Below, piece after piece: positions 35,279 to 44,815 of a DNA stretch of 64,000 bases. The position numbers and the translations under genes were made by a program. The notes under the pieces were generated by a model. The model worked only from the letters and a program-made list of their open reading frames with translations. It was not told where the DNA came from and ran no database searches. The stretch is taken from assembly GCF_029964055.1 (NCBI RefSeq), contig NZ_CP124836.1:2480001-2544000 (forward strand). Reading direction: 5' to 3'. Every line of letters starts with the position of its first letter. Positions within the stretch are counted from its first letter, which is position 1. The DNA is from Arthrobacter sp. EM1. GTDB lineage: Bacteria > Actinomycetota > Actinomycetes > Actinomycetales > Micrococcaceae.

Positions 35279-36616
35279 GTGGTTCTTTTTTCTCTGGTGG
35301 CGACCCACGCCGACATCGACCTCGAGACCGTTGCTCAGCTGAGCACCGGTGCTTCCGAGCTTGCCACATCCGCCTTCGCCGGGTCGCCGGCCGTGGCGGG
35401 TGCGATAGTCCTCGCCACCTGCAACCGCCTCGAAATCTACGGCGAAGCGCCCCGCCCTGACGACGTCGAGGAAGCCCGCTCAGCCCTCATCACCCAGCTC
35501 AGCGGCTCCACCGGCCTCAACGAACAGCTCGTCGGGCGTTCCTTTAATACCCGCACGGGCGAGGATGTCACCCGGCATCTCTTCGCCGTCAGCTCCGGGC
35601 TGGATTCAGCAGTCGTGGGCGAACGCGAAATCGCCGGACAGGTCCGGCGCGCCCTCATTACCGCCCAGCACGAAGGCACGGCCAGTTCCGGCCTCGTCCG
35701 GCTCTTCCAGGCAGCGTCGAAGACCGCCAAGGACGTCGGAGCGCAGACCGCCCTGGGCGCCCGTGGCTTGTCAGTGGTCTCCGTGGCCCTGGACCTCGCC
35801 ACGGAGCTTTCCGAGGTCCCTGACTGGTCCACCAAAACAGTTGTCGTCTTCGGCACCGGCGCCTACGCCGGCGCAACCATGTCCCTGCTGCGTGAGCGCG
35901 GCTGCACCAACATCTCCGTCTACTCCTCCTCCGGCCGTGCCGCCGGTTTTGTCGCCACCCGCGGCGGGACCGCACTGGATGGCGAGAGCCTTCCGGCCGC
36001 CGTCGCAGCCGCCGACGTCCTGATTGGCTGCAGCGGCGCCGATACCCGCGTTGAGGCTGCTGAGCTGGGCCGGGTCCGGGCTGCCTCGACCCAGCCCCTG
36101 ATTGCCATTGATCTGGCCCTCACCCACGATTTTGATCCCGCTGTCGGAGCGCTCGACGGCGTCGAGCTGCTCACGCTGGAATCGGTCCGGCTGGCCGCCC
36201 CGCAGGAACAGGCCGAATCGCTGGCACAAGCCAGCAGTATTGTGGCCGGTGCGGCCAACGCGTTTGAGCAGGAGCGCGAGGCCCGCTCGGTGGATTCGGC
36301 CATCGTCGCTCTGCGCCGGCACACCATGAACGTGCTGGATACGGAAATGGAAAAGGTCCGGGCCCGCCACGGTTGCACGGCCGCGGCAGAGGAAGTTGAA
36401 TTTGCGCTGCGCCGGATGGTCAAGCAGCTGCTCCATGTGCCGACGGTGCGGGCCCGCGAGCTGGCCGCCAACGGTCAGCAGGAGGATTATGTCGCTGCCC
36501 TTGAGTCGCTGTACGGCATCACAGTCGAACAGCCCGCGCCCAAGGGCGCCGAATGCCCGGTTGAGCATCGGGCCTCGGGCGGGGCTGCGGAAACTGACGC
36601 ACGGGAAACAGCCTAG
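35279..36616 (+). CDS. hemA: Glutamyl-tRNA reductase
   Basis: A 445-residue enzyme reducing glutamyl-tRNA to glutamate-1-semialdehyde, the committed step of the C5 route. The catalytic Cys is in [13 protein letters not shown]. The segment [20 protein letters not shown] follows, then the NADPH-binding region [20 protein letters not shown], and the C-terminal dimerisation helices. The start GTG at 35279 gives the conserved N-terminus [15 protein letters not shown]. The protein ends in a non-conserved Glu/Ala-rich tail. It is divergent from hemE. Confidence 0.94.
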   Translation: MVLFSLVATHADIDLETVAQLSTGASELATSAFAGSPAVAGAIVLATCNRLEIYGEAPRPDDVEEARSALITQLSGSTGLNEQLVGRSFNTRTGEDVTRHLFAVSSGLDSAVVGEREIAGQVRRALITAQHEGTASSGLVRLFQAASKTAKDVGAQTALGARGLSVVSVALDLATELSEVPDWSTKTVVVFGTGAYAGATMSLLRERGCTNISVYSSSGRAAGFVATRGGTALDGESLPAAVAAADVLIGCSGADTRVEAAELGRVRAASTQPLIAIDLALTHDFDPAVGALDGVELLTLESVRLAAPQEQAESLAQASSIVAGAANAFEQEREARSVDSAIVALRRHTMNVLDTEMEKVRARHGCTAAAEEVEFALRRMVKQLLHVPTVRARELAANGQQEDYVAALESLYGITVEQPAPKGAECPVEHRASGGAAETDARETA

Positions 36617-37020
36617 GGCGCTGGTCCTGCCGGACCCTCAGCTCTCAATGACCTGAGCGCAGACCGCGGCTGCGGTATTTTGAGGCGAACTCTGCCTGCC
36701 GTACACGGTCCGTGTCAGCATCCACCCCTCTCCCGACGGCGGACGCGGCGCCAGTTGCAAGCTCTGGCCGATGCATGCCTGGACGGCTTGGCTGAGGTGG
36801 CCCAGTTGGAGGCCCGACACGAATTGCCTGTCTCAGGCCCGGCTGCTCTGTCCTGGCCAGGGCCCTCAGCGACACTCCGCCGGACAGCCTCCTGGGGCAA
36901 TGTCCCTGATCGGCTGGTTGCTGGTATTCAGCCAGCTCCGCCGGGTAGTTCCGCCAGCCCGGCGTCAGGAAACCGGCGTCAGTAAACCGGCCTCAGGAAT
37001 CCGGCCTCAGGAAACCGGCC
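36617..37020. other. 404-bp gap between hemA and the SDR gene
   Basis: No gene is recognised. A minus-strand reading of 61 codons (36638-36820, GTG start, TGA stop) has plausible amino-acid use, with TVYGRQSS near its end, but resembles nothing I know and could be a decayed fragment. The last 60 bases before 37020 are a tandem repeat annotated separately. No convincing terminator for hemA was seen. Confidence 0.35.
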
Positions 37021-37024
37021 TCAG
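36960..37024. repeat. 14-bp tandem repeat, 4.6 copies, running into the SDR stop codon
   Basis: Successive units are CGGCGTCAGGAAAC, CGGCGTCAGTAAAC, CGGCCTCAGGAATC, CGGCCTCAGGAAAC and CGGCCTCAG. The last, partial unit contains the stop codon of the minus-strand SDR gene. Units differ by one to three bases. Confidence 0.9.
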
Positions 37025-38052
37025 CCGAAAGCGTTGATTCCCGTCAGCTCAGCGGACAGCGTCCAAAGCCTGGCAGCATCAGCGAGGTCGACCGCATGCG
37101 CGTCCACGCCCCTGATCCGTGCCTCGGGCGAGCCCGTCGCCGTGGACTCCGCGATGTCGCAGTCCTCGCAGTAAGCACCTCCCATACCCGCAAGCGCCGG
37201 CGACGTTGCCGCCCACACGGACGTCGCCGCTCCCTGGGCCGGGGTCTTGAACCGCGAGTCAACTTTGCCGGACTCGTCCAGCCAGCCGGAGGCAATCATC
37301 TCTTCCCTGGGCAGGTGGCGCTGGAGTTCCGTCATGATCCCGCCCGGGTGCACCGCGAAGGCACGGACCCCTGAGTCCCGGCCCAAGCTGTCCAGCTGCA
37401 CGGCGAACAACGAGTTCGCCGTTTTGGCCTGCCCATAGGCCCGCCACTTGTCATAGCCCGACTCGAAGTTGACGTCATCGAAACGGATCGGCGAGAGCTT
37501 GTGCCCGGTGGAGGACAGCGACACCACCCGGGCCCCGGGCGCGGCAGCCAGCGCGGGCCAGAGCAGGTTGGTGAGGGCAAAATGGCCCAGGTGGTTCGTG
37601 GCGAACTGCGACTCCCAGCCGGGCCCCACCCGGCGTTCGGGGCTGGCCATAATGGCGGCATTGTTGATCAGGATGTCCAGGCTGCGGATTCCCCCGTCGG
37701 CACCGGCGGCCTGGCCAGCGGCCAGGAACATCGCTGCGAAGTCTTTGACGCTCGACTGCTCGGCCAGGTCAAGGGCGGCGACGCTCACCTGCCCCGCATC
37801 GGTCCCGGACGGGATGGCGGCCTCGGCGAGGACTTCCCGTGCGTGCTCCGGACGCCGTGCCGGAACTGTCACCGCGGCGCCCGCCGAGGCCAGCGCCCGG
37901 ACGGTTTCCAGGCCCAAGCCGGAGTATCCGCCGGTGACGATGGCGGTCTTACCGTGCAGGTCGATCCCGGCAATTACCTCCGCTGCCGTGGAGTCCCTGC
38001 CGAAACCGGAACCGATCTTATGCTGTGGTGTTGCGTTAAAGTTCGCGCCCAT
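37021..38052 (-). CDS. Short-chain dehydrogenase/reductase (retinol-dehydrogenase-like SDR)
   Basis: A 343-residue SDR. The cofactor motif is VTGGYSGLGLETVRALASAG (TGxxxGxG). The structural NNAA appears as LDILINNAAIMA, and the catalytic Ser and YxxxK are in VVSLSSTGHKL and YGQAKTANSL. Length and the FATNHLGHFALTNLLWP segment fit the WW-oxidoreductase/retinol-dehydrogenase branch. An AAAGG ribosome-binding site stands eight bases before the ATG at 38052. Substrate unknown. It lies 43 bp downstream of moeZ on the same strand. Confidence 0.9.
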   Translation of the reverse strand: MGANFNATPQHKIGSGFGRDSTAAEVIAGIDLHGKTAIVTGGYSGLGLETVRALASAGAAVTVPARRPEHAREVLAEAAIPSGTDAGQVSVAALDLAEQSSVKDFAAMFLAAGQAAGADGGIRSLDILINNAAIMASPERRVGPGWESQFATNHLGHFALTNLLWPALAAAPGARVVSLSSTGHKLSPIRFDDVNFESGYDKWRAYGQAKTANSLFAVQLDSLGRDSGVRAFAVHPGGIMTELQRHLPREEMIASGWLDESGKVDSRFKTPAQGAATSVWAATSPALAGMGGAYCEDCDIAESTATGSPEARIRGVDAHAVDLADAARLWTLSAELTGINAFG

Positions 38053-38095
38053 TTCACTGGCCTTTCCGCTATTGGGTCACTTGAGTTTCAGGCAG

Positions 38096-39316
38096 TCAGT
38101 AGACAGGTTTGCCCGGTTCAACATCCCGGACCCACGCCAGGATTCCGCCGTCGAGGTGGCTGACGCGCTCATAGCCTGCGGCACGGGCGGCGGCAAGTAC
38201 GGCTGCCGACCGGGTACCGGACTTGCAGTGGAAGACGATGTCCCTGTCCGGCGGCAGCTCCTGCCACGCCTCGCCGGCTAGGATCCGGCCCAGCGGGATC
38301 AGCACCGCTCCGTCGATCCTGACGATCTCGTATTCGCCGCTCTCGCGCACGTCGACCAGCTGGAAATCCTTGAGCCCGGCCTTGCGGGAAGCGAGCATCG
38401 TTGCCACTTGCGCGGCCGTCACGGTGTGTTCGGTGCCGGCGTCCGCAGCCGGCGGAATACCGCAAAAAGCTTCATAGTCGGTCAGCGCGGTAATCCGCTC
38501 CGCCTCCGGATCGCGGGAGACTTTGATTTCGCGCCAGCTGCCGCCCAGGGCGTCGAAGAGCGCCACCCGGCCCAGCAGGGAGCGCCCGACGCCCGTAATC
38601 AGCTTGACGGCCTCCGTCACCATAAGCGCGCCGACGGCGGCGCACAGCATCCCAAATACGCCGCCCTCTCCGCAGGACGGCACTGATCCTGCAGGCGGCG
38701 CTTCAGGGTACAGGTCCCGGTAGGTGGGGCCATGCTGTTCCCAGAAGACGCTGACCTGCCCGTCGAAGCGGAAAATCGAACCCCAGACGTAGGGCTTGCC
38801 GAGGATCGCTGCAGCATCGTTGACGAGGTAGCGGGTTTCGAAGTTGTCGGCGCCGTCGAGGATCAGGTCGTAGCCGGCGAAAAGTTCCAGCGCGTTGGAC
38901 GCATCAAGCCGGAGCTGGTGCAGCCGTACCTCCACCAATGGGTTCAGGGCGGCAATGGCGTCGCGGGCGGACTCGGTCTTGGGCCGTCCTACATCCGCTG
39001 CGCCGTGGATCACCTGACGCTGGAGGTTGCTCAGATCGACCGTGTCGTCGTCGACGATACCCAGCGTGCCCACGCCCGCCGCGGCCAGGTAGAGCAACGC
39101 GGGGGAACCGAGCCCGCCGGCGCCGATCACAAGGACCCTGGCATTCTTCAGGCGGCGCTGACCGGTCACCCCGATTTCCGGAATGATCAGGTGCCGGGAG
39201 TAACGCTCCACCTCCTCGGGGCTCAGGCCTTCGGCCGCTTCCACCAGCGGCCCCGGCACTCCGGACGCTGTTGCCGGTGTGGCGGGGGCTGCATTGGAGG
39301 TCAACTGGGAGGCCAT
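38096..39316 (-). CDS. moeZ: Adenylyltransferase/sulfurtransferase MoeZ
   Basis: A 406-residue two-domain protein. The N-terminal E1-like domain adenylates the C-terminal Gly-Gly of small sulfur carriers (VLVIGAGGLGSPALLYLAAA, LILDGADNFETRYLVND, catalytic Cys in SVPSCGEGGVFG). The C-terminal rhodanese domain carries persulfide Cys in HCKSGTRSA and would pass sulfur to carriers for molybdopterin, thiamin or cysteine synthesis. In this window the ThiS protein is a plausible client. The ATG at 39316 follows a TAGATT hexamer by five bases. Confidence 0.94.
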   Translation of the reverse strand: MASQLTSNAAPATPATASGVPGPLVEAAEGLSPEEVERYSRHLIIPEIGVTGQRRLKNARVLVIGAGGLGSPALLYLAAAGVGTLGIVDDDTVDLSNLQRQVIHGAADVGRPKTESARDAIAALNPLVEVRLHQLRLDASNALELFAGYDLILDGADNFETRYLVNDAAAILGKPYVWGSIFRFDGQVSVFWEQHGPTYRDLYPEAPPAGSVPSCGEGGVFGMLCAAVGALMVTEAVKLITGVGRSLLGRVALFDALGGSWREIKVSRDPEAERITALTDYEAFCGIPPAADAGTEHTVTAAQVATMLASRKAGLKDFQLVDVRESGEYEIVRIDGAVLIPLGRILAGEAWQELPPDRDIVFHCKSGTRSAAVLAAARAAGYERVSHLDGGILAWVRDVEPGKPVY

Positions 39317-39321
39317 ACTTC

Positions 39322-39327
39322 AATCTA
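39322..39327 (-). promoter_or_regulatory. -10 hexamer of moeZ (leaderless or nearly so)
   Basis: Minus-strand TAGATT ends five bases before the ATG at 39316. No ribosome-binding site is present in the GAAGT spacer. Confidence 0.45.
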
Positions 39328-39400
39328 TGCCCGAAGATGCCGCCAGGTCATATTACTGGCACGTAAAGTAGTCGTAACAGCAAGCGAAAGTAGGCCTACA

Positions 39401-40066
39401 GTGGTTCACCAGGCACCCGTTGAGCAGGGGCAGGCCGGAAAGTCCCCCAACGTCCCGGCCCGCAGCGGATCGCGATCGGCGCGGCTTCCCCGTGACGAAC
39501 GCCGGGCGCAGCTGCTCGCGGCGGCCCAGGAAGTCTTTGTCGCCAACGGGTACCACGGCGCCGCGATGGACGAGATTGCGGAGACTGCCCATGTCAGTAA
39601 GCCCGTGTTGTACCAGCACTTCCCGTCCAAACGTGAGTTGTATCTGGCCCTCCTGGACAGCCAGCTGAGCATCCTGATCGGGCTGCTGCTGGGTGCCCTG
39701 AATTCCACGACGGATAACGACGAGCGCGTCCAGGCTGTGATGCGGGCCTACTTCCGCTTCATCGCCAGCGATGACCAGGCCCACCGTCTTGTCTTCGAAT
39801 CCGACCTGGTCAATGACGTCGACGTCAGCGCCCGGCTGGAGGCTTTTAACAAGACTTTTGCCGACGCCGTTGGGCAGGTCATCGCCGAGGACACCAAGCT
39901 GCCGGAGCTGGAGGCCCAACTGCTGGGCCGGGGACTGGCCGGGCTGGCGCAGGTGAGCGCCCGCTACTGGCTGGAAACTGACGGTAACCTCGACCTCGAT
40001 GTGGCAAGCGATCTGATCTACCGTTTAGCTTGGCGCGGAATCTCCCGCTTCCCCAAGGAAACCTAG
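39401..40066 (+). CDS. TetR-family transcriptional regulator
   Basis: A 221-residue regulator. The N-terminal helix-turn-helix is typical: RRAQLLAAAQEVFVANGYHG, then MDEIAETAHVSKPVLYQHFP. The C-terminal ligand/dimer domain is unassigned. The GTG at 39401 is the best start available, with a short extension before the DNA-binding domain. No ribosome-binding site precedes it, and the palindrome GTAGGCCTAC (39390-39399) ends one base before the GTG. Position beside moeZ and DUF3107 matches Rv3208 as I remember it. The ligand is unknown. Confidence 0.9.
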   Translation: MVHQAPVEQGQAGKSPNVPARSGSRSARLPRDERRAQLLAAAQEVFVANGYHGAAMDEIAETAHVSKPVLYQHFPSKRELYLALLDSQLSILIGLLLGALNSTTDNDERVQAVMRAYFRFIASDDQAHRLVFESDLVNDVDVSARLEAFNKTFADAVGQVIAEDTKLPELEAQLLGRGLAGLAQVSARYWLETDGNLDLDVASDLIYRLAWRGISRFPKET

Positions 40067-40119
40067 GCTACAAATAGACATAACACCCTAAGAACTTTGA
40101 TTGGCTGGGAGGCCTTGCT

Positions 40120-40344
40120 GTGGAAGTAAAGATCGGCATTCAGAACATCGGCCGCGAAATTGTCCTGGAATCGGCGCAGGAAGCCGACGCCGTAGCCAAG
40201 GTGGTCGGCGAAGCAATCGCGAAGGGCACGGAGCTGCGCCTGACTGACGAAAAAGGCCGCCTGATCATCATTCCCGCGAACGTCCTGGGCTATGTCGAGA
40301 TCGGCGCCGAGGAAGTGCGCCGCGTAGGTTTCGGCGCGGTCTAG
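40120..40344 (+). CDS. DUF3107 family small protein
   Basis: A 74-residue protein of the actinobacterial DUF3107 family (Rv3208A/TB9.4-like). It begins VEVKIGIQNIGREIVLESAQ and ends IPANVLGYVEIGAEEVRRVG, which are strongly family-like. The GTG at 40120 has GGGAGG seven bases upstream. It follows the TetR gene by 53 bp on the same strand. No biochemical function is known. Confidence 0.9.
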   Translation: MEVKIGIQNIGREIVLESAQEADAVAKVVGEAIAKGTELRLTDEKGRLIIIPANVLGYVEIGAEEVRRVGFGAV

Positions 40345-40358
40345 GCACCAGCTGTGAC

Positions 40359-40383
40359 GCCGGGCAGCGCCGTGCTGCCCGGC
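40359..40383 (+). terminator. 10-bp hairpin after the DUF3107 gene
   Basis: GCCGGGCAGC, a five-base loop, then GCTGCCCGGC. No T-run follows, so it may attenuate or stabilise the mRNA, with the next gene expressed at a lower level. Confidence 0.45.
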
Positions 40384-40412
40384 CCCAGACCCAACCCGCA
40401 AGGAGTCCGAAC

Positions 40413-40715
40413 ATGCTGTCCCTGATTGTGGTGGTCCTGGTGACCGTCGCTGCTGGTTTTGTCGTGTGGGCCAATGACAAGCGGCACGCCAAGTACGGCA
40501 TCTCGGTGCCCGCCGGGGCATCTCTCACGGTGGGGATGCTGAGCTGGATTCTTTTTAGCGCCGCGGGGCTGGGCTATCAGTCGGGACTGAGCTGGATTCC
40601 GTGGATACTGCCCATCCTGCTGGGCGCAGCCGCCGCCACGGCGTCCGTGCTGTACCTGGGTCGGAACCGCACCAGCCGCGATACTGCCAGGCTGACCGCA
40701 ATCCTGCGCTACTAG
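40413..40715 (+). CDS. Small membrane protein of unknown function
   Basis: A 100-residue protein with three predicted membrane segments: MLSLIVVVLVTVAAGFVVWA, a second around SLTVGMLSWILFSAAGLGY, and a third around IPWILPILLGAAAATASVLY. It has a short charged C-terminus (GRNRTSRDTARL). AAGGAG lies eight bases before the ATG, so it is almost certainly translated. It shares the strand with DUF3107 across a hairpin. I do not recognise a family. Confidence 0.8.
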   Translation: MLSLIVVVLVTVAAGFVVWANDKRHAKYGISVPAGASLTVGMLSWILFSAAGLGYQSGLSWIPWILPILLGAAAATASVLYLGRNRTSRDTARLTAILRY

Positions 40716-40718
40716 CGA

Positions 40719-40759
40719 GGTCCCGGCACGCCGGCCGGGCCGGGTTCCGCCCCGGGACC
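40719..40759. terminator. Hairpin between convergent genes (membrane protein / thiG)
   Basis: GGTCCCGG at 40719 and CCGGGACC at 40752 form an 8-bp stem closing a GC-rich interior that can fold further. It lies between two converging 3' ends. No T-run. Confidence 0.4.
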
Positions 40760-40771
40760 CGCCCAACGCAC

Positions 40772-41828
<1,057 letters not shown>

Positions 41829-41832
<4 letters not shown>

Positions 41833-43220
41833 ACCGCTTCCTTGTTTTCTTCAGGGTGGGTGTTCGGATGGGTGATGATCTTCGGGGACGGCCTCCGGGC
41901 GCCGGCTGCGGCCGGTCTGCTGGTTTGACTGCCGGTGGCGAACCTGTCCGGGCGGAAGTGCTTCCAACGGGAATCCACGGTTCCGTCCAGCAACTCACAG
42001 CAGATCCTCGCGGCGGCGGGTGTGAGCAGGATGCCGTGCCGGAAAAAGCCGGTCGCTATCATCAAACCGGCAATTTCCCCCGGACGCCCCCGCGCCGCCA
42101 CCCGGCCCAGCAGCGGCGCGTTGTCCGGGGTCCCCGGCCGGGCCCGGGCAGTGGCCTCCAGCAATTCCAGTTCGGCGACGGCGGGGACCAGCTGCTGGGC
42201 ATCACGCAGCAGCTGGTAAACACCGCCGGCGGACACCGCCCGGCCCGGGACACCAGCTTGGGTGGCAGCATCCGGGTTGTCGCCGCCGAGCGCGTCTTCG
42301 CGCTGGGTGGCGCCGATCACCACCGTGCCGTCCTGCCGGGGCACGATGTAGACCGGCACCCCGCGCACCAGCCCGCGCACCGTGGCGGTGAGCAGCGGCC
42401 GTAGTTTCGCCGGGACGCGGAGCCGGAGGATGTCCCCGTGGACCGGCCGCAGGGGAAACTCAAGCCCCGCGGGCAGCCCCTCAAGTGTGGCGGCGCCAAG
42501 GCCGTTGGCCACAATGGTGTCCTTGGCCCGGATGGAACCGCCGCCGATGAGGCTGGCGCCAGCCACCCGACCCTGCTCCCAGAACAGCCCGCCGGCACGC
42601 CTGGCGATGGTGGTGGAGCGACTGTCGGTGCGCAGCAGTTCCCTGATCCGGGCCAGCAGCAGGCGCGGGTCCACCTGGTGGTCGGCGGGAATATCGAAGG
42701 CGCAGGAGATGCCCGGACTCAGCAGCGGCTCTCGCCTTCGTGCCGCACGGACGGTCAGCGGCTCGACGCTGAGGCCGGCAGCCTGCTGGGCGGTGCGCAG
42801 GTCCGCGAGCGCCCGGCGGTCGGCGGCGTCGACACCCACGGCGAGGGTCGGCGTGGTGAGGTAGCCCGTCCGGGAGCCCCCCGTTCCGCCCCCGGCGCCG
42901 TCCAGTCCGGCCGCGAATGCCGGCCAGAGGCGGGAGGATTCCAGCATAAGCTCCAGGAGGGCCTCTTCCTGGTAGTGCAGTTCGCTCACCGGGGCAAGCA
43001 TGCCGGCGGCAGCCCAACTGGCTCCTGTTCCGGGGGCGTCGTCGATCAACGCGACAGATCGGCCCGAGCGCCGCACCGCCCAGGCGATCCCGTGGCCAAC
43101 AACGCCGCCGCCAATCACGGCCACGTCGTAACATTCGGGGTTTTTGAGGTCATCCGCGGCGGCCGCAGCCGAGGTTGCGTCGCTTTCACGGGCCGTGCCG
43201 GGGACGAAGGTGCCGTCCAT
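41829..43220 (-). CDS. thiO: Glycine oxidase ThiO
   Basis: A 463-residue FAD oxidase that makes dehydroglycine for thiazole synthesis. The FAD motif is VAVIGGGVVGHGIAWAVRRS, followed by the GASWAAAGMLAPVSE segment and the late GLMIATGFFRHGILLTPAAA block. It is longer than Bacillus ThiO because of a C-terminal extension of about 40 residues before the ThiS overlap. Its mRNA leader carries a TPP riboswitch. Confidence 0.92.
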
Positions 43221-43228
43221 AGAGGATT

Positions 43229-43340
43229 CCTTCCCTACGCCGGTACTAACCGGATCAGGTCAAGCGGTCGGCTGCTACGCCCTCTCAGCCTGCCGTTGCC
43301 GGTCACCAGTGGCGTGGACGGCGGCGGGCTCCCGCGGTAT
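43229..43340 (-). promoter_or_regulatory. TPP (THI element) riboswitch controlling thiO-thiS-thiG
   Basis: On the minus strand the conserved elements occur in order: CGGGAGCCC, GGCTGAGAGGG, then CTTGACCTGATCCGGTTAGT and ACCGGCGTAGGGAA, matching the thi-box consensus (CTGAGA ... ACCTGAT...GGTTAGTACC...CGTAGGGAA). The GGGAAGGAA end lies just before the thiO ATG at 43220, so ligand binding probably hides the ribosome-binding site and blocks translation initiation. High thiamin pyrophosphate should switch the operon off. Confidence 0.93.
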
Positions 43341-43346
43341 TGGCCC

Positions 43347-43352
43347 AGTGTA
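43347..43352 (-). promoter_or_regulatory. Probable -10 of the riboswitch transcript
   Basis: Minus-strand TACACT would start transcription near 43340, right at the 5' edge of the riboswitch. It lies 8-13 bp from the divergent thiE -10, so the two promoters overlap. Confidence 0.4.
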
Positions 43353-43359
43353 GAGGAAC

Positions 43360-43365
43360 TAGGCT
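43360..43365 (+). promoter_or_regulatory. -10 hexamer of thiE (leaderless)
   Basis: TAGGCT, then GGAAAC, then the ATG at 43372. thiE therefore has no leader and no riboswitch of its own. Confidence 0.5.
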
Positions 43366-43371
43366 GGAAAC

Positions 43372-44091
43372 ATGAGCCAGGATGCCGCCCACACCACCGC
43401 CCGCCTTTATCTCTGCACCGACGCGCGCCGGGACCGCGGCGACTTTGCAGACTTCGTGGACTCGGCCTTTGCTGGCGGCGTCGACATCATCCAGCTGCGC
43501 GACAAATCCCTGGAAGCCGCCGAGGAGCTGGAACTGCTGGCGGTCCTGCAGCAGGCGGCCCGCCGTCATGGCCGGCTTTGGGCAGTCAACGACCGGGCAG
43601 ACCTCGCCTCCCTGGCCGGGGCGCCGGTGTTCCATATCGGGCAAAAGGACATCCCGTTCGGGGCGGCGCGGGACTTCCTCGGCCAGGAGACCGCGATCGG
43701 GCTGTCCACCCACACTCCGGCCCAGGTGGACGCCGCGATAGCCGCAACTTCCGGCCGGAACGGTCTGACCTACTTCTGTGTTGGCCCGGTATGGGCCACC
43801 CCCACAAAGCCGGGCCGCGCCGCCGTCGGACTTGACCTCGTCCGCTACGCGGCGGACGCGATCGGCGGGTCAGAGGCCCAGCAGCGGAGAACTGCCCGGA
43901 GCGAGGCTGCGGGGAACCTCTGGGGCGCGCGGCCGTGGTTCGCGATCGGCGGCATCGACCTGGGCAATGTGGAGCAAGTGGTGGCCGCGGGCGCCGGCAG
44001 GATCGTCGTGGTCCGCGCGATCACCGAGGCCACCGATCCCGAGGGCGCAGCCCGGGCCCTGCTTGCCGCCCTCGACGCCGCGGAACGCTAA
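43372..44091 (+). CDS. thiE: Thiamin-phosphate synthase
   Basis: A 239-residue TIM-barrel enzyme joining the pyrimidine and thiazole halves of thiamin. Family marks: [39 protein letters not shown] with [27 protein letters not shown], and the phosphate site [20 protein letters not shown]. An insertion of about 20 residues ([18 protein letters not shown]) precedes the last strand. It is divergent from thiOSG. Confidence 0.93.
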   Translation: MSQDAAHTTARLYLCTDARRDRGDFADFVDSAFAGGVDIIQLRDKSLEAAEELELLAVLQQAARRHGRLWAVNDRADLASLAGAPVFHIGQKDIPFGAARDFLGQETAIGLSTHTPAQVDAAIAATSGRNGLTYFCVGPVWATPTKPGRAAVGLDLVRYAADAIGGSEAQQRRTARSEAAGNLWGARPWFAIGGIDLGNVEQVVAAGAGRIVVVRAITEATDPEGAARALLAALDAAER

Positions 44092-44102
44092 GGCCCGCCT
44101 GC

Positions 44103-44774
44103 TCAGCCGGCAAGGCCGAGCTGCGTCATCCGGCGTGCGTGGTTCGCTGCCAGTTCCCGCAGCAGGGCTCGGACAAGCTCCCTCGGCCCGTCCTCATCCG
44201 CGCCGATCAGCCGGTCGGCGAAGGCGTGCTCGAAGCTCATCCGCTGCGCCTGGTTGAGGACCTCCCCCAGCAGTCGCCGGGCCCACAGTGCCAGCCGCGA
44301 CGCCAGCTTCGGGTCATCTGCGAGGGCGGCCCGGAGCCGTTCCCGCAGCACCGCTGCCGCTTCGTCGCCGGCCTGGACCTGCTCCACCAGGGCACGGGTG
44401 CCTGCGTCGAGATAACGGGACATGGCGCGGTAGGCGTCGGCGGAAACGGTGTCGATCACGTACGCCTTGATGAGGGACTCGTGCCAGTCCGCCGGGCGGG
44501 TGCGTTTATGGAAGTGGTCCACCGACGGCTGGAACGGCAGCATGGCTTCCTCGGTGTCCAGGCCCATGGCTTCGAGCCTGGAGCTGACGAGTTCGTAGTG
44601 CTGGAACTCGATCACGGCGATACGTCCCAGCGCTGCCCGGTCGTGCAGGGTGGGCGCGTACCGTGCGTCGGAGGAGAGCCGCTCGAAAGCGGAGAGTTCG
44701 GTGTAGGCCATCACGCCGAACAAATCCCTCAGAAAGCTGTTGTAGCGGGCGGGATCAGCCGGGAATCTGCTCAT
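44103..44774 (-). CDS. Ferritin-like-fold protein (MiaE-related family)
   Basis: A 223-residue helical protein. Candidate di-iron ligands are spread as in ferritin-like folds: FGVMAYTELSAFERLSSDAR, GRIAVIEFQHYELVSSRLEA (ExxH) and LGEVLNQAQRMSFEHAFADR. The family is conserved in actinobacteria next to the DEAD-box helicase (Rv3210c/Rv3211, from memory) and has distant similarity to tRNA hydroxylase MiaE. Function is unknown. The ATG at 44774 is preceded by TAGTCT at the leaderless spacing. It is divergent from the RNB ribonuclease. Confidence 0.82.
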   Translation of the reverse strand: MSRFPADPARYNSFLRDLFGVMAYTELSAFERLSSDARYAPTLHDRAALGRIAVIEFQHYELVSSRLEAMGLDTEEAMLPFQPSVDHFHKRTRPADWHESLIKAYVIDTVSADAYRAMSRYLDAGTRALVEQVQAGDEAAAVLRERLRAALADDPKLASRLALWARRLLGEVLNQAQRMSFEHAFADRLIGADEDGPRELVRALLRELAANHARRMTQLGLAG

Positions 44775-44780
44775 GGTCCA

Positions 44781-44786
44781 AGACTA
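44781..44786 (-). promoter_or_regulatory. -10 hexamer of the ferritin-like gene (leaderless)
   Basis: Minus-strand TAGTCT, six bases (TGGACC), then the ATG at 44774. Confidence 0.5.
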
Positions 44787-44802
44787 ATAGTGCAAATGAA
44801 GC

Positions 44803-44808
44803 TACTCT
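44803..44808 (+). promoter_or_regulatory. -10 hexamer of the RNB ribonuclease gene
   Basis: TACTCT ends seven bases before the GTG at 44816. It lies 16 bp from the divergent -10 of the ferritin-like gene. Confidence 0.45.
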
Positions 44809-44815
44809 GATTTCC

